NCBI RefSeq assembly: GCF_963576615.1
Contig: NC_088717.1
Coordinates: forward strand, 24,331,344 to 24,395,343
Direction of reading: 5' to 3'
Length of the DNA: 64,000 nucleotides
Source: Watersipora subatra
Taxonomy: Eukaryota > Bryozoa > Gymnolaemata > Cheilostomatida > Watersiporidae
The position numbers and the translations under genes are program-made. Numbering within the stretch: position 1 is the stretch's first letter; each line of letters begins with the position of its first letter. The notes below the pieces were generated by a model that saw nothing but the letters and a program-made list of their open reading frames with translations, had not been told where the DNA came from and searched no databases. Below are positions 38,270 through 49,900 of this stretch, in pieces.

Positions 38270-38672
38270 CCAACGCTACAACCTGCTGAACCCAACAGGA
38301 GGGAGCTGAAACCAACTCATTTATGCTCTGCTGAACCCAACAGAGTGCGCTGAACCCAACGCTGCTGACTGTACAACCTGCTGAAACCAACAGGAGGGAG
38401 CTGAACCCAACTCACTTCCGTTCTGCTGAAACCAACAAAATGCGCTGAAACCAACGCTGCCAACTGTACAACCTGCCGAACCCAACAGGAGGGAGCTGAA
38501 ACCAACTCACTTGTGCTCTGCTGAACCCAACAGAGTGCGCTGAACCCAACGCTGCTGACTATACAACCTGCTGAAACCAACAGGAGGGAGCTGAACCCAA
38601 CTCACTTCCGTTCTGCTGAAACCAACAGAGTGCGCTGAAACCAACGCTGTAACCTGCTGGAACCAACAGGAG
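38270..38672. repeat. 95-bp minisatellite, about 4 copies
   Basis: TACAACCTGCTGAAMCCAAC starts at 38277, 38372, 38467 and 38562, a constant 95-bp spacing. Each unit is itself built from shorter GCTGAACCCAAC/GCTGAAACCAAC blocks, the A/C switch alternating between blocks. Confidence 0.88.
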
Positions 38673-39413
38673 AGAACACAACTCTTGTAAGGATAATTAT
38701 TTAATTATCCTATTTATTTGTAGTCATTTTGTGTGAGCTTGCTGTTAGTGACGATTATAAAAGATATTTCTCCAACAATAACGACTTTATTATAGTAATA
38801 CTAATCATGCATCCAATTCAAGAGTCACATCCAAGCTGAGCTGCCTAAAAATTAGTGGCAGTATTTATATTACATAAGCGATTGGCCTAGAGATTGACGG
38901 TTATCGTTCAAACCGACCAATCATATCGTCTTGCTGACTGCCGAGTTTCTAAGAATTTTCACATACAAAACAATAAAAAATTATTCCTAGACAATGAGCC
39001 ATTATAGCATAACAATCTAAACACTAACAAAAAGCCCAGGAAATTCTACATATACTGGGTAGCGAACAGTAAGTGTAAAAAAAACATTAAGACATATTTT
39101 GATAATGAAAAGGGCTAATTACAAAATCTTATCTCGAGAAAACGTAGAACAAAAACGGAAACAATATTGTTTAAGTAATCTTAAACCACTAACAATTAAT
39201 TATAACAGAAACTTAGAATATTTTGACATGTAACCATGAACATAAAAAATGTCTTCCAATGAGTGAACGGTAAGAAATAAATTATAGAAGATTGTTCACT
39301 GCGTAAAAGCCTTAATAAATGGCGTCTGTTATCTTTTCTAGGTCAACCACTATCCCAGAAGTCTCTTCTCTATATACGGTATATATATTGGCTACGTCAC
39401 CTTTTCCCTTTGA

Positions 39414-39608
39414 TCACTTCACCATGTTTTTCTGCGACGGGTGTACGGAGCGCCTTGATGAGCCTGACGTCCATGAGACCGATAGCATCCAAATAAGACA
39501 ACTCTTCGGAGTTATTCTCCCACGGTCTTTTTCATGGCCACCACTCCTTTCATAGAGTTTGTTCTTTAGAATATCTCGCTTTATTTTTACGTTTACAACA
39601 CTAGCCAA
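39414..39608 (-). pseudogene. unidentified frame with a likely frameshift
   Basis: One frame reads VVNVKIKRDILKNKLYERSG and then GHEK; after an A5 run a second frame continues RPWENNSEELSYLDAIGLMD, then VRLIKALRTPVAEKHGEV and IKGKR-stop. The second part has balanced, protein-like composition. It could be a decayed transposon gene or a chance frame; no family is recognised. Confidence 0.25.
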
Positions 39609-41131
39609 CGTTAATAGATTGTAAAATAATTAAGTACGAGTACGTACTTTGTGTTTATGGCAGCTAAAACCAATTAAGAGACATTAGGTTTCAAGTAAAC
39701 TTATTTGACACATAGAGGTCTAACAGGTAATATCAATATGAAGTAGTGAGGCAAAAAATTACGACCCTCACGTACATACCCAAAAGGCTATATGTTGTAT
39801 ATGCAGATGTCTCTTGTGCGTCTGACTATGATACAGGAACTTGGGCTAAGAAAGCCAGGTAGGCTTTGGGAGGCAAAGCTTCTCCACGCAAACTTGCAAG
39901 ATTATGAAACTTTCTCAGCTTATTGATAAAGCTAAGGAACAGCTAAATAGAGAGTGAGAAGAGTGTACAAGGGCGTTCTTCCTTCTGCTACATGGGAGTG
40001 AACTTGTGGTAAGTGAATATCCAACACTATATGGCTTACAAAAATCAAACAACGTTGTAATATTTTTGGTCCATAAGTAGGAGATAATTGCATGATTCAG
40101 AATGTTCTATAACGAGCACTTAAGTGGCGTACAGGTCTTGAGGGGTGACAAAGAGAGATGTGAATTAGACTTCTTATCTACACTGGTGTATTCCACTAAG
40201 GCTGGCAAGGTCATCAGCCAAACGAAAGCCTGGCTCACGACATGATGAAATCCAGGTTTTATTTATTTTCTTACCAATTACAAGCGACTGGACAAAACTA
40301 CTGAAATTCTCATAACTAACAAGCTAAACGATACATGTATAAAAGGCAAACAATTCCTTCGTATCAGCTTCCCTCAACACAATGATAGACATACACAAAC
40401 TTTTAATTTGATTCTGAGAATAGCTATATAATTTAGAAACATTCTGTTCTACACATAGTTTTTTTTCAGATTTTGTTGAACAGCATCGAAAAAGCATGCT
40501 TTTTTTATCGTGTTACTCACATACCTACTCACTAATTAGCAAACAGGCTGATGTTCATAGGGCTGTTAGTTTTTGTCACAGAACCTTGTACGAAATCTTA
40601 CTAGTATTTAGACTAGTTCTCTTATACATAAAAGGTAGCAGTCATTTTTTTACCATATCTCCGTGCCATGCATAGGTTGAATATTTCAATTTATTTCATG
40701 TTTTTAATAAACTTTATTTTGTTCTATTTCGACTCTCAACTAATTTTTAAATTCAAGACAAGGGTGTTATACTATATTTAGTGCCTCTTTAGTATTCTCG
40801 TGTCAGATATAGTTTTGAGCTTATAAATTTGACAAAACAAATTAAATGAACTCTATATAAGTTCAAAATGAAATTCTGGAAGAGACGTATACCGCTACGA
40901 CGAGGTACTTTGTGCCATTGCATGAATTATGTCGCAGCAAGGTTCAATGTTTGATTATTTATTTGATGGCTGAAAAATATATTTAACTGCCCTCACAAGC
41001 CTTGGCCGGCATCATGTAAAATCTAACTATGTGCTTCAGATTAAGCTATCGCTACAATTAGAATTAGACTTTTAGAACTTTTCAATGCTACTGTTGGAAT
41101 GATAACTAAAAAAATATGACAGCTGGTAAAT

Positions 41132-41971
41132 AGAGCAAGGCTTGTGGGCACCAACAGAGCGTCACTCAAGAATAGAGCGAGGCTTGTGGACACCAACAGA
41201 GCGTCACTCAAGAATAGAGCGAGGCTTGTGGACACCAACAGAGCGTCACTCAAGAATAGAGCGAGGCTTGTGGACACCAACAGAGCGTCACTCAAGAATA
41301 GAGAGATGCTTGTGGACACCAACAGAGCGTCACTCAAGAATAGAGCGAGGCTTGTGGACACCAACAGAGCGTCACTCAAGAATAGAGCGAGACTTGTGGA
41401 CACTAACAGAGCGTCACTCAAGAATAGAGCGAAGCTTGTGGGCACCAACAGAGCGTCAATCAAGAATAGAGCGAGGCTTGTGGACACTAACAGAGCGTCA
41501 CTCAAGAATAGAGCGAGGCTTGTGGACACCAACAGAGCGTCACTCAAGAATAGAGCGAGGTTTGTGGACACCAACAGAGCGTCACTCAAGAATAGAGCGA
41601 GGCTTGTGGACACTAACAGAGCGTCACTCAAGAATAGAGCGAGGCTTGTGGACACCAACAGAGCGTCACTCAAGAATAGAGCGAGGCTTGTGGACACCAA
41701 CAGAGCGTCACTCAAGAATAGAGCGAGGCTTGTGGACACCAACAGAGCGTCACTCAAGAATAGAGCGAGGCTTGTGGACACCAACAGAGCGTCACTCAAG
41801 AATAGAGCGAGGCTTGTGGACACCAACAGAGCGTCACTCAAGAATAGAGCGAGGCTTGTGGACACCAACAGAGCGTCACTCAAGAATAGAGCGAGGCTTG
41901 TGGACACCAACAAAGCGTCACTCAAGAATAGAGCGAGGCTTGTGGACACTAACAGAGCGTCACTCAAGAAG
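41132..41971. repeat. 42-bp minisatellite, about 20 copies, open in several frames
   Basis: The unit starts GCTTGTGGACACCAACAGAG and continues CGTCACTCAAGAATAGAGCG plus AG. With 42 = 14 codons and no stop in two plus frames and one minus frame, it yields three overlapping frames of 283-321 codons, e.g. repeats of RLVDTNRASLKNRA. Units differ by scattered point changes. No splice sites, start context or flanking gene support translation. Confidence 0.93.
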
Positions 41972-41974
41972 GTC

Positions 41975-43676
41975 TGTAGTAGAGGACAAATAGGTTGTGA
42001 AATCACTAGTGCTGTATGATGAGTCTTAATTGATAAGGATGAAGCATTGATAGTTAAATGCTAGATGACTGATTTTATGACCAATGAATGCCACATTCTT
42101 GCTCTTCAGTATGTCATATATAATGATAAAAAGTTGTAATAATGATAGCAAGCTGGTAAGTTTGAATTTACCTACTTTTAGACATTGAGTGGTCTACAAA
42201 CTTCTTAGTAAAGAGCACACCCTTTTTAAGAAAGCCAAGAGAATTTCCTGGCCTATTAGGCAAAATGTAACAAAACGGTTGTGAGGAGACTTTAAAAACA
42301 TCTCACTAAGATTATGTCAATATATATCTGAATACCTGTTCCAGAACAACTAGTCTACTGAATTATCTAAATATAACATTTTGCAAACAAAAAAGCGGAC
42401 TACACAAGATTAAAATCTAAGGCTATTTCTGTACCATGATAGTTTAAACACAAAATATGCATGAATAGGCTAGATACTCAAACGGCCTATTACAGATTTA
42501 ATTAATTCCCAAGACATCTACAACTTAGATGGAATTTATATATTACAACCGTTCAAGCTCCTGGTAGTGTAGCGTAAGTGACAAAAAACAAGTGGGTTCA
42601 GTATCTTTGCAAGACAAAAAGCTAGAAACTGTATTCTGTGTTATGAATGCCAGTTGAAATCATGCTTCACCATTGTTATTTACTCGAAGGTATTTATGAA
42701 ACAGAAGTTGATGAAGAGATAAACAGTGAACCTAATATAAAAGTGATAGTCTTTCGGTCTACCATAGTTTCAAAATCAGTCATTCATATATTTGGCCATA
42801 AGCATTCAATGAAAAACATGTAGAGCATTAGTCCATTTTTAGCTGGCTCTTCTACTGTCTATAGTAACCGATGTATCAGCTAAAAAGGCTACCGTCACAT
42901 CATTGCTACAAATACAAACCATCTGCTATTGTATATAAACTAGCTACTCTCTAGAGCTTAGAATGAGGTTTGGTTGACTGAGTCTTGGGTCTCTGCCTTT
43001 GGTTGTTCAGCCAAATGTGGCTTTCACTTAGGTGTGTTGTAATGAACTCTGGGAAAACTTTTGCCTGGACGATATTCAGAAACATCTACAAATATGTAAC
43101 AATGTCATCATTGGGCTTGTCATCGTGTTGATAAGATGAAAAAGCCGATCTGTCATCAGACAGAATATAACTAAAGGTATTTACAACCAGTGTCTCAGCC
43201 AAATATCAAGTGACAGGGTTGAACAACATCGGAAATACAATTGACTCTTCTGTAAAGCACTGCCTGCTTATAAGCAAAGACAAAACTTCTGGAATACTCC
43301 TGAATGAACATGACTACTCCGCATCAAATGCTCGATCATGATGAGTCATGCAGCAGTTATGTACTGAGCAGAATCAAATAAACTATGCAGTAGTCACAGT
43401 AAACCGCGCTACATGTCTATAAACAACACAAGTGATAGCCACATGAAATTATCAGATACACAAGCAAAGATGAATAATATTAAAACCACACACACATCTA
43501 TATTTACCAAACATGTACAGGTAGGCCCAAAATTGTGACAATGCGGTTGAAACTAGAATTAGTCCCTGACTCAGCAAATTTGAAAGTGCAAAATATATGA
43601 ACTTTCTATCTGAAGTGTTGTCTACACATGACTAAGCGAAGGAGCACTTGTAATGGTGTACTAGCAATTGTCTTTT
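41975..43676. other. intergenic, nothing recognised
   Basis: No supported gene, tandem array or bounded transposon is seen between the 42-bp minisatellite and the hAT-like element. Confidence 0.5.
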
Positions 43677-43684
43677 GTGTGTGG

Positions 43685-44784
43685 CAGAGCTGTGCTACTC
43701 GAGTACAAATTCGAGTACAAGTACTACTCGAGTACCGATTTCAACTACTCTCTACTCTACTCGAAGGGGCCATAATATGGGATAAATATACTCTACTCGT
43801 ACTCCCTTGGGAAGAAAGTACTCGGAATCTACTTGCAAACTTAAATACTCTACTCTACTTTACTCTACATCAAATATACTCTACTTTACTCTACACCAAA
43901 ATACTTTACTCTACATCAAATATACTCTACTCTTACTTGCACCAGGGAGTTGTCAACTCCCTGTGGACACATTATATTTCTCTTTACTTTACTTAGACTG
44001 TGATCCAATTTGTATTGTGTACTACCGGCTTTGTTCAGCACCACAATTTCTCTGTTTGTACTTTGTACGTGTGTAATGTATGTTGGAACAAGGGCTTTTT
44101 CTTATTGAAATGTCAATCCAAGGTCACATAGGCTACTGAAATGTTGTGCAAGTAACATGGTATGATAGTTAAGTGTCTGTGAGAAGTGTCTGGCATCTTG
44201 ATGAGGCCACATCGCGCCTCGATGAGCGATGCCGTTCTGGAGAACCTCATTTTCTGCAAATGCAACAGGCTGCAGGGCCTAGTATAAATTAAAAAAACTA
44301 GAACCCGGGAATAGTTGGACATTATACTCTTATATTATCATATTATTTTATCATATTATTATCATACCCTAATCATTATCATATTATATATAGGCCTACC
44401 TGTACTGGTTAATTTGGCTGTTTTACTTGTTTGTTCGTTTTACTTTAATTTAATAAAAAGTACTTGATATTTGATTAATGTACTCTATACTTGTACTTGA
44501 AATTCAGAAGGAAAACTCTACTTGAACTTGAAATTTGAGAGATAACTCTACTTGTACTTGGAACCAAGTTGTGATACTCTACTTGTACTCGGAATCAAGT
44601 TGTGATACTCTACTTGTACTCGGAACCAAGTTGTGATACTCTACTTGTACTTGGAACCAAGTTGTGATACTCTACTTGTACTCGGAAGGCAGAAACATGT
44701 GTATACTTGTACTTGTACTCGATTTTGTTTTGAGTACTCGCTTACTCTACTTGAACTGAAAAAAAGTACTTGAGCACAGCTCTG
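43685..44784. mobile_element. nonautonomous hAT-like element (MITE) with perfect 8-bp target duplication
   Basis: Terminal inverted repeats CAGAGCTGTGCT at the left and AGCACAGCTCTG at the right are flanked on both sides by GTGTGTGG (43677-43684 and 44785-44792). An 8-bp duplication and CAG-type ends are hallmarks of the hAT superfamily. The 1,100-bp interior is rich in TACTC/GTACT motifs and includes a 31-bp tandem repeat (about 44530-44690, core CTTGTACTCGGAACCAAG). No transposase frame is seen. Confidence 0.88.
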
Positions 44785-44924
44785 GTGTGTGGATGTTTTG
44801 CCAGTTTATAGTTTAGTAATACCGTTGTTACGTATAATGCTGATTGGTACATGTTACTAAGTGTACCTTGTCAGAAGATTGTTGTTTTTATGGTCTTCTC
44901 GTAGAAATCTAGTAGTAGTAATAG

Positions 44925-45140
44925 TTCACTTGAAGGTTGACAAGTAACAAAATTCACATTACAGTTATTTGGTATCAAAAGATTCACCATGTCTTACTCT
45001 GCTGTGCTGTAGACCGCAAAATACAGTACGTGGAAATGTGATTACAAGCCCTTAAACCTCGAAAACGAACAGTTAATCGCAGCCATCACGAAAACGCCGT
45101 AGGTTGGAATCCCTTTATTTTGACGACGTATGCAACTCCA
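44925..45140. repeat. dispersed repeat, copy 2
   Basis: It shares GGTATCAAAAGATTCACCAT and GAACAGTTAATCGCAGCCAT with the copy at 20176-20410 over about 200 bp, at perhaps 85% identity by eye. Confidence 0.7.
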
Positions 45141-45600
45141 CATGGTTATTGTTTTATATTGAAAAATAATTTGCATTATGGCTCTTTTGATTATAAGGCA
45201 TTTTATTGATCATCCTGTGTCAATCTTTAGTTCTCAAAAAAGTAATGATCCCATAGTTATGTTGTAACGGTAAAACCAACAATGCTTAAATAAATTTACA
45301 TTGAAACGCTAAATCAAAGCTGTGACATATTGTTTTAGAGCTGATATTAATTGAATACATTTTATTTTTTTACATATACATGTAGGCTATGTAGTAACAT
45401 GATAGAATATTAATGTACAATGATGAGATGGTAAGTGGTTTTTACATTTCTTTTCACCCTGAATTGATTTTATACCTCTAGATTTGGTAAACTTCACAAA
45501 TCAATCATTTTGTCTTCCAGTATCCACTATAAACGTGAAGTAATTTTTCAAAAGAAAAAGGAATTACTCCGCACTGTTGTCTTGGATCTTTAATTATGCT

Positions 45601-45672
45601 ACTATGGCCTAGTGGTCTAGCATGTCTGACCTCCAGACAACAGGTTGGGGGTTCAATCCCCAATAAAAGTTG
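45601..45672 (+). mobile_element. tRNA-derived SINE head
   Basis: Box A TGGCCTAGTGG (45605-45615) and box B GGTTCAATCCC (45650-45660) match the RNA polymerase III consensus. The anticodon arm TGTCTG/CAGACA has only a 5-nt loop, and the acceptor ends do not pair well, so a SINE head is favoured over a tRNA gene. Confidence 0.6.
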
Positions 45673-46725
45673 TTGGTGATGACTGGAATGATACCCAACT
45701 ATAAATTGCTCTCCACAATTTGTCCACATGTCACGGTTCCCTTGTCCTTGTATGTCCAGCCAAGATCACAGAACCATTGTTTACACAACATTGCTCTTAA
45801 AAACATGTACAGGCTGTCTTTTCAGTAAGCTAAGCTGACATACTCATTGCTCACAGACATACAGTATTAGGTTGTTATGGATAATGTTATCAAAACCTGT
45901 GGAAATGCCTTAATAGATGTTATCGGCGTTTGTTTTTCCTAAGAAGAGTTGTCTGCCCTATACAAACAAACATATCTAGCTTCACAGAGAATAATAATGA
46001 CTCATTTTATAGTTGCTCAACATAGTAACAGTTTTGCTTAAAAACCCTAGAGAATCAATGATTTATGTGTAGTCATTTATTGTGTAGTCACCTGTTTGTG
46101 GGGTGCAAAGATGATTCGAAGTGGTAATGTCATGCCTAACCACCAACAGAATCCTGTCTGTGGTGGCTTCTCATCTTTTGTCTTAGGCTTAGTGTGATGT
46201 TAATTTACTTAGCCTATCAATTATTGTGACTTTTCTTTTTTGTAAACAAATGTTAGTAAACAAACAAATTTTTTGCTATTAACTTCCTTAATATTGAAAG
46301 AAATTAAAAATGTTGCATATAAAATAGTTCATTTAAAATATTATGTATTTCTTTTCAACCTGTCAATGTGCTTTCTTTCAGGTTAGAAGACAATGAACTT
46401 CAACATGCAATTGTTAGATATCCTAGAATTGAGTCATATTGATACAATTCACAGGTGCATGACCTTTTTTGACTCACTTGAAATATTTAAATACTCTCTG
46501 TTGTTTTAAATACTTCAAAACTGTTGTTAAAACAGTATTCGCTGAAAGTTACACAAAAGTATTAATACAACTTTATTTTGGTATGTTGTTAATTGCTAAA
46601 AAATATGTATTTTGGTTTTGGTTAGTGAGCCTTTAACAGAAGGTTGGTAAAATCATCATACAATTAGAATATGATTGATAATCAACTGTTGAATGGTTTT
46701 GAAAAAAGTTCAGCAGTGATGCAAG

Positions 46726-46731
46726 TTTATT
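46726..46731 (-). terminator. candidate poly(A) signal AATAAA for malate synthase
   Basis: On the minus strand AATAAA lies about 105 nt after the stop codon of the last malate synthase exon, a normal 3' UTR distance. Confidence 0.5.
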
Positions 46732-46835
46732 GCAATGACAATGTGCCTGCCTAACTACAGCCATTGTAAGATAAAAACAGCCAAAAGCAGCAATGCTTGC
46801 AGAGAAAAGGCAGATAATTTCATGTAGATGGTTCA

Positions 46836-46925
46836 CTAACAGACAGACTGAGTGTAGCTGCTAGACAAACCCAACACAAGTTGAAGCAACCCTATCAATT
46901 GGTTGAGGTACTCATGCTTCACCAA
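46836..46925 (-). CDS. last exon of malate synthase
   Basis: It follows a short intron (46987-46926) with the acceptor ACACTTCTAG. The frame reads [18 protein letters not shown] and stops with TAG after SSSYTQSVC. This C-terminal tail is poorly conserved in the family, so support comes from phase, the tight intron and an AATAAA 105 nt downstream. Confidence 0.65.
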   Translation of the reverse strand: MVKHEYLNQLIGLLQLVLGLSSSYTQSVC

Positions 46926-49900
46926 CTAGAAGTGTAAAGATAAAAATTCATCAATTCAGAATAATTGAAACCAAAAAATGAACATACCTGAGAAGCTGTA
47001 ACAAGAAGCCTGAGCTCTGCACTGGACATATTCTTGTTCAGTAGATATTCCTTCACCATATTCTTAATATACTCCACTATCATGGGACGGGTGATCACCT
47101 GCCCCGTCTCTTCCAATACAGATCCGTGTCTTAACCACTGCCAGACTTGTGAGCGAGAGATTTCTGCTGTAGCCGAGTCCTCTACCGAGCCATTGTAGAT
47201 GAAGACTCCATTTCCTGAGTAGCCATGGCAACACGTAACTAAAGAAATGCATGGATGGTATTTTCCTTAGTCTGATATTACCTGAGAAGTGGTAAGACTC
47301 ACCCTGCAGCCAGTTGAAGATGAACAGAATTCCAACAGTGATGTTTAGTGTGAGTCCCTTGATGGTGACTGCCCCCTGTCAGAGATAATGAGAGTCAATA
47401 TGCTTTATTTATACTAATATATATATATATATATATAATCGTAATTATTTATATTATTGTGTATAATAATACTTACTTATTTAGAATAATATAGACATAT
47501 AATCACAATTAAACTATAATATAAATAATATAAAACATAAAGAGCATTTAACTGTAAGTTAATCACTACAAATTTGTTTCAAGCAGATATAGATCTGCTC
47601 TCATCAGAGTATAACTTCATTTATATAGGCTATTATTGAATAAATAAATTATTTATGTAATCCTAATTAAATTTGGCATTCTATATAATTTTTGTACTTT
47701 TGTTATCTTACGAAAATGCTGCAAAGCAAAAATTATAGAATAGTGTTATTGCTAGTACTATTATTATTTCGAATTTACAAAATCTTTTCGGTGTACCTTA
47801 TAAATTTAGGTTATCTATGGTTCTTTCTGACAGCGTTTTATTTTAGTACTTTTAATTTTCTTCTCATTTGAGGTATCCTTATAACATATGTTAATGGTAA
47901 ACGAATTCCAACCTCAGACAGTTTTATAAGAATGGTGGTAAGTTTCACGAAGATTGGAAAAGATGGTGGTAGACGATAATCGAGTCCATGATGCTTCTTA
48001 ATGCATCATTACAATTGATTAGAGATCTGTGTAAATAGCTTATGTTAGTAATCTGTGACAACCAACCATTTACTGTACAGCAGACGTGTTTGGTGATACT
48101 CATTACACATGATCAGCTCTTACTGCGCCTGGGACTTTCAGCATACTAATACTGATAAATATGGAAAAAAGGAAATGTGAGACAGAGAATGCACATTCCT
48201 ATAAAACATCACTATTTCAACAGTCTACCATCACATTCTGCTTCTGTCTTGTATGTTCTCCAAGGATGCTCGTACATATGCAAACTAAATTACCTCAGGT
48301 AGAGTAAGGAGATCACTCGGTGTAATTGATGACGCTATAGCTGGTATTCTGTGGATCTGATTGTCACCTGGAACTAATTCGTTTATCATCTTGAGGACAG
48401 CCGGAACTAAGGCTATGTCATGAACCATAAAACCATCTACTCCGAGTTCAACATCGAGTCTCTTTGCTCTACAGATTTGCCAGAGATGTTACCAAGTGTA
48501 CGATATATTAGCTAGTATTACCTATATAACAAATATGTAAAAATACTGGTTATAGATATTTGGAGAAATTAGTAGTTAAATAAATTAAGTGTTAATTAAA
48601 TGTTAAACATTTTGATTCATAAAGATGCTGTGTTTTAAGACATCTAACACTGCACTCTGTATAAAATAAGTGTTTTAAAATTATCTCAGGTAAATATACA
48701 ATGAATAAAATGGCAATTCTCCTTCTTGTGATTCTGCTAGAACCAGTGCATAGCAAAGTACAAACTTGGGAAATCCCACAACCATATTTGTTTAAAGGAT
48801 CCCATTTAGTAGGTCAAAAGTTGGTTTTTGTTTTGTCTGTTGACTGGAGTATGATTAGTCAAATGGAACATCTGTACAATATATAATATTTAGGTATCGT
48901 CTGGGATAGTACCTGCAGACTTGTGAAGTTATCTCCTCCCTGAGACTTCTCTCAGCTGCTGGAAGCATACTCGCATGCATTCCACCAGTAGCCAGAGCAC
49001 CTCGTTTATGCGACACCCCTATAACCATACTGTAATAGCTTCTTAAAAAATGTTTGCTCATGTTCACGTACTTATTCCTGTCGGGTAGGTTAAACTCTGG
49101 TCTCGTGCCTACAAGAGAATATTAGCTATTTTCTATCAAGACCACAAGGCTGATTTCAATAGAGGCCCTATGTGAGTAGAAGACACTAGGCTAAGCCGTT
49201 GACTGTACATATATGATTGAAGTCTTCAATAATACAGTACTAACCTTTTCACATTTAAGTATGTTTAGATTAAACTTAGATTTGTCTCCCTTGGTGTGCG
49301 CGAAAGCATATTGAAAAGCTGTCAACTACGCATTTTTACGCTTGCCTTCGAATAAGAGCTTCATCAATATCATAAAGTGTATTACTTTCATATTTGAATT
49401 CATATCAAAACCAACTTAAGATTTTCCCTTTCCTTGGCCTGCCCGTTACAAGACGGGATGTCAAAGTTTATCCAAGAACAAAACTTCTGCAACATATTTT
49501 CTTCGTTTCCTGACAATAAAGAACTCAAGAGTGAACTTACCAAACTTATTAATGAAGGAAGCACAGTAATCCCAAATGCCACAGTTTAGGCCTAGACTGT
49601 GATCTTTTAATTCATACAATATTTCCTCACATTCAAATGCAGCTAGCACGTTCTCTATCAGAACACAAGCTTTGATCGTGCCGATTGGTAGACCCATCTA
49701 AAAAGGAGACCAAATACTTATGTCCAAATATTTTCGCAGCTCGAATTGATGAACTTGTCTGAAAAGAACTTTTGACAAACTTCATGTCAACAACAAAAAC
49801 TTTTCTTTTTTCTGTCAAAAGGTTTAGCTAAATAAAAATCAACATTGTTAAACAAGTTTGATTACTGTAGAACCCCTATTTCAATGCCATGGCACTCCAT

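Larger units (their letters stand above)
37370..41130. other. intergenic, mostly unannotated
   Basis: Apart from the 95-bp minisatellite at 38270 and the frame at 39414-39608, nothing is recognised. Confidence 0.5.

Noticed and set aside
45601..45672. functional tRNA gene
   Set aside because: Boxes A and B are good, but the anticodon loop and acceptor stem do not form; a SINE head explains it better.
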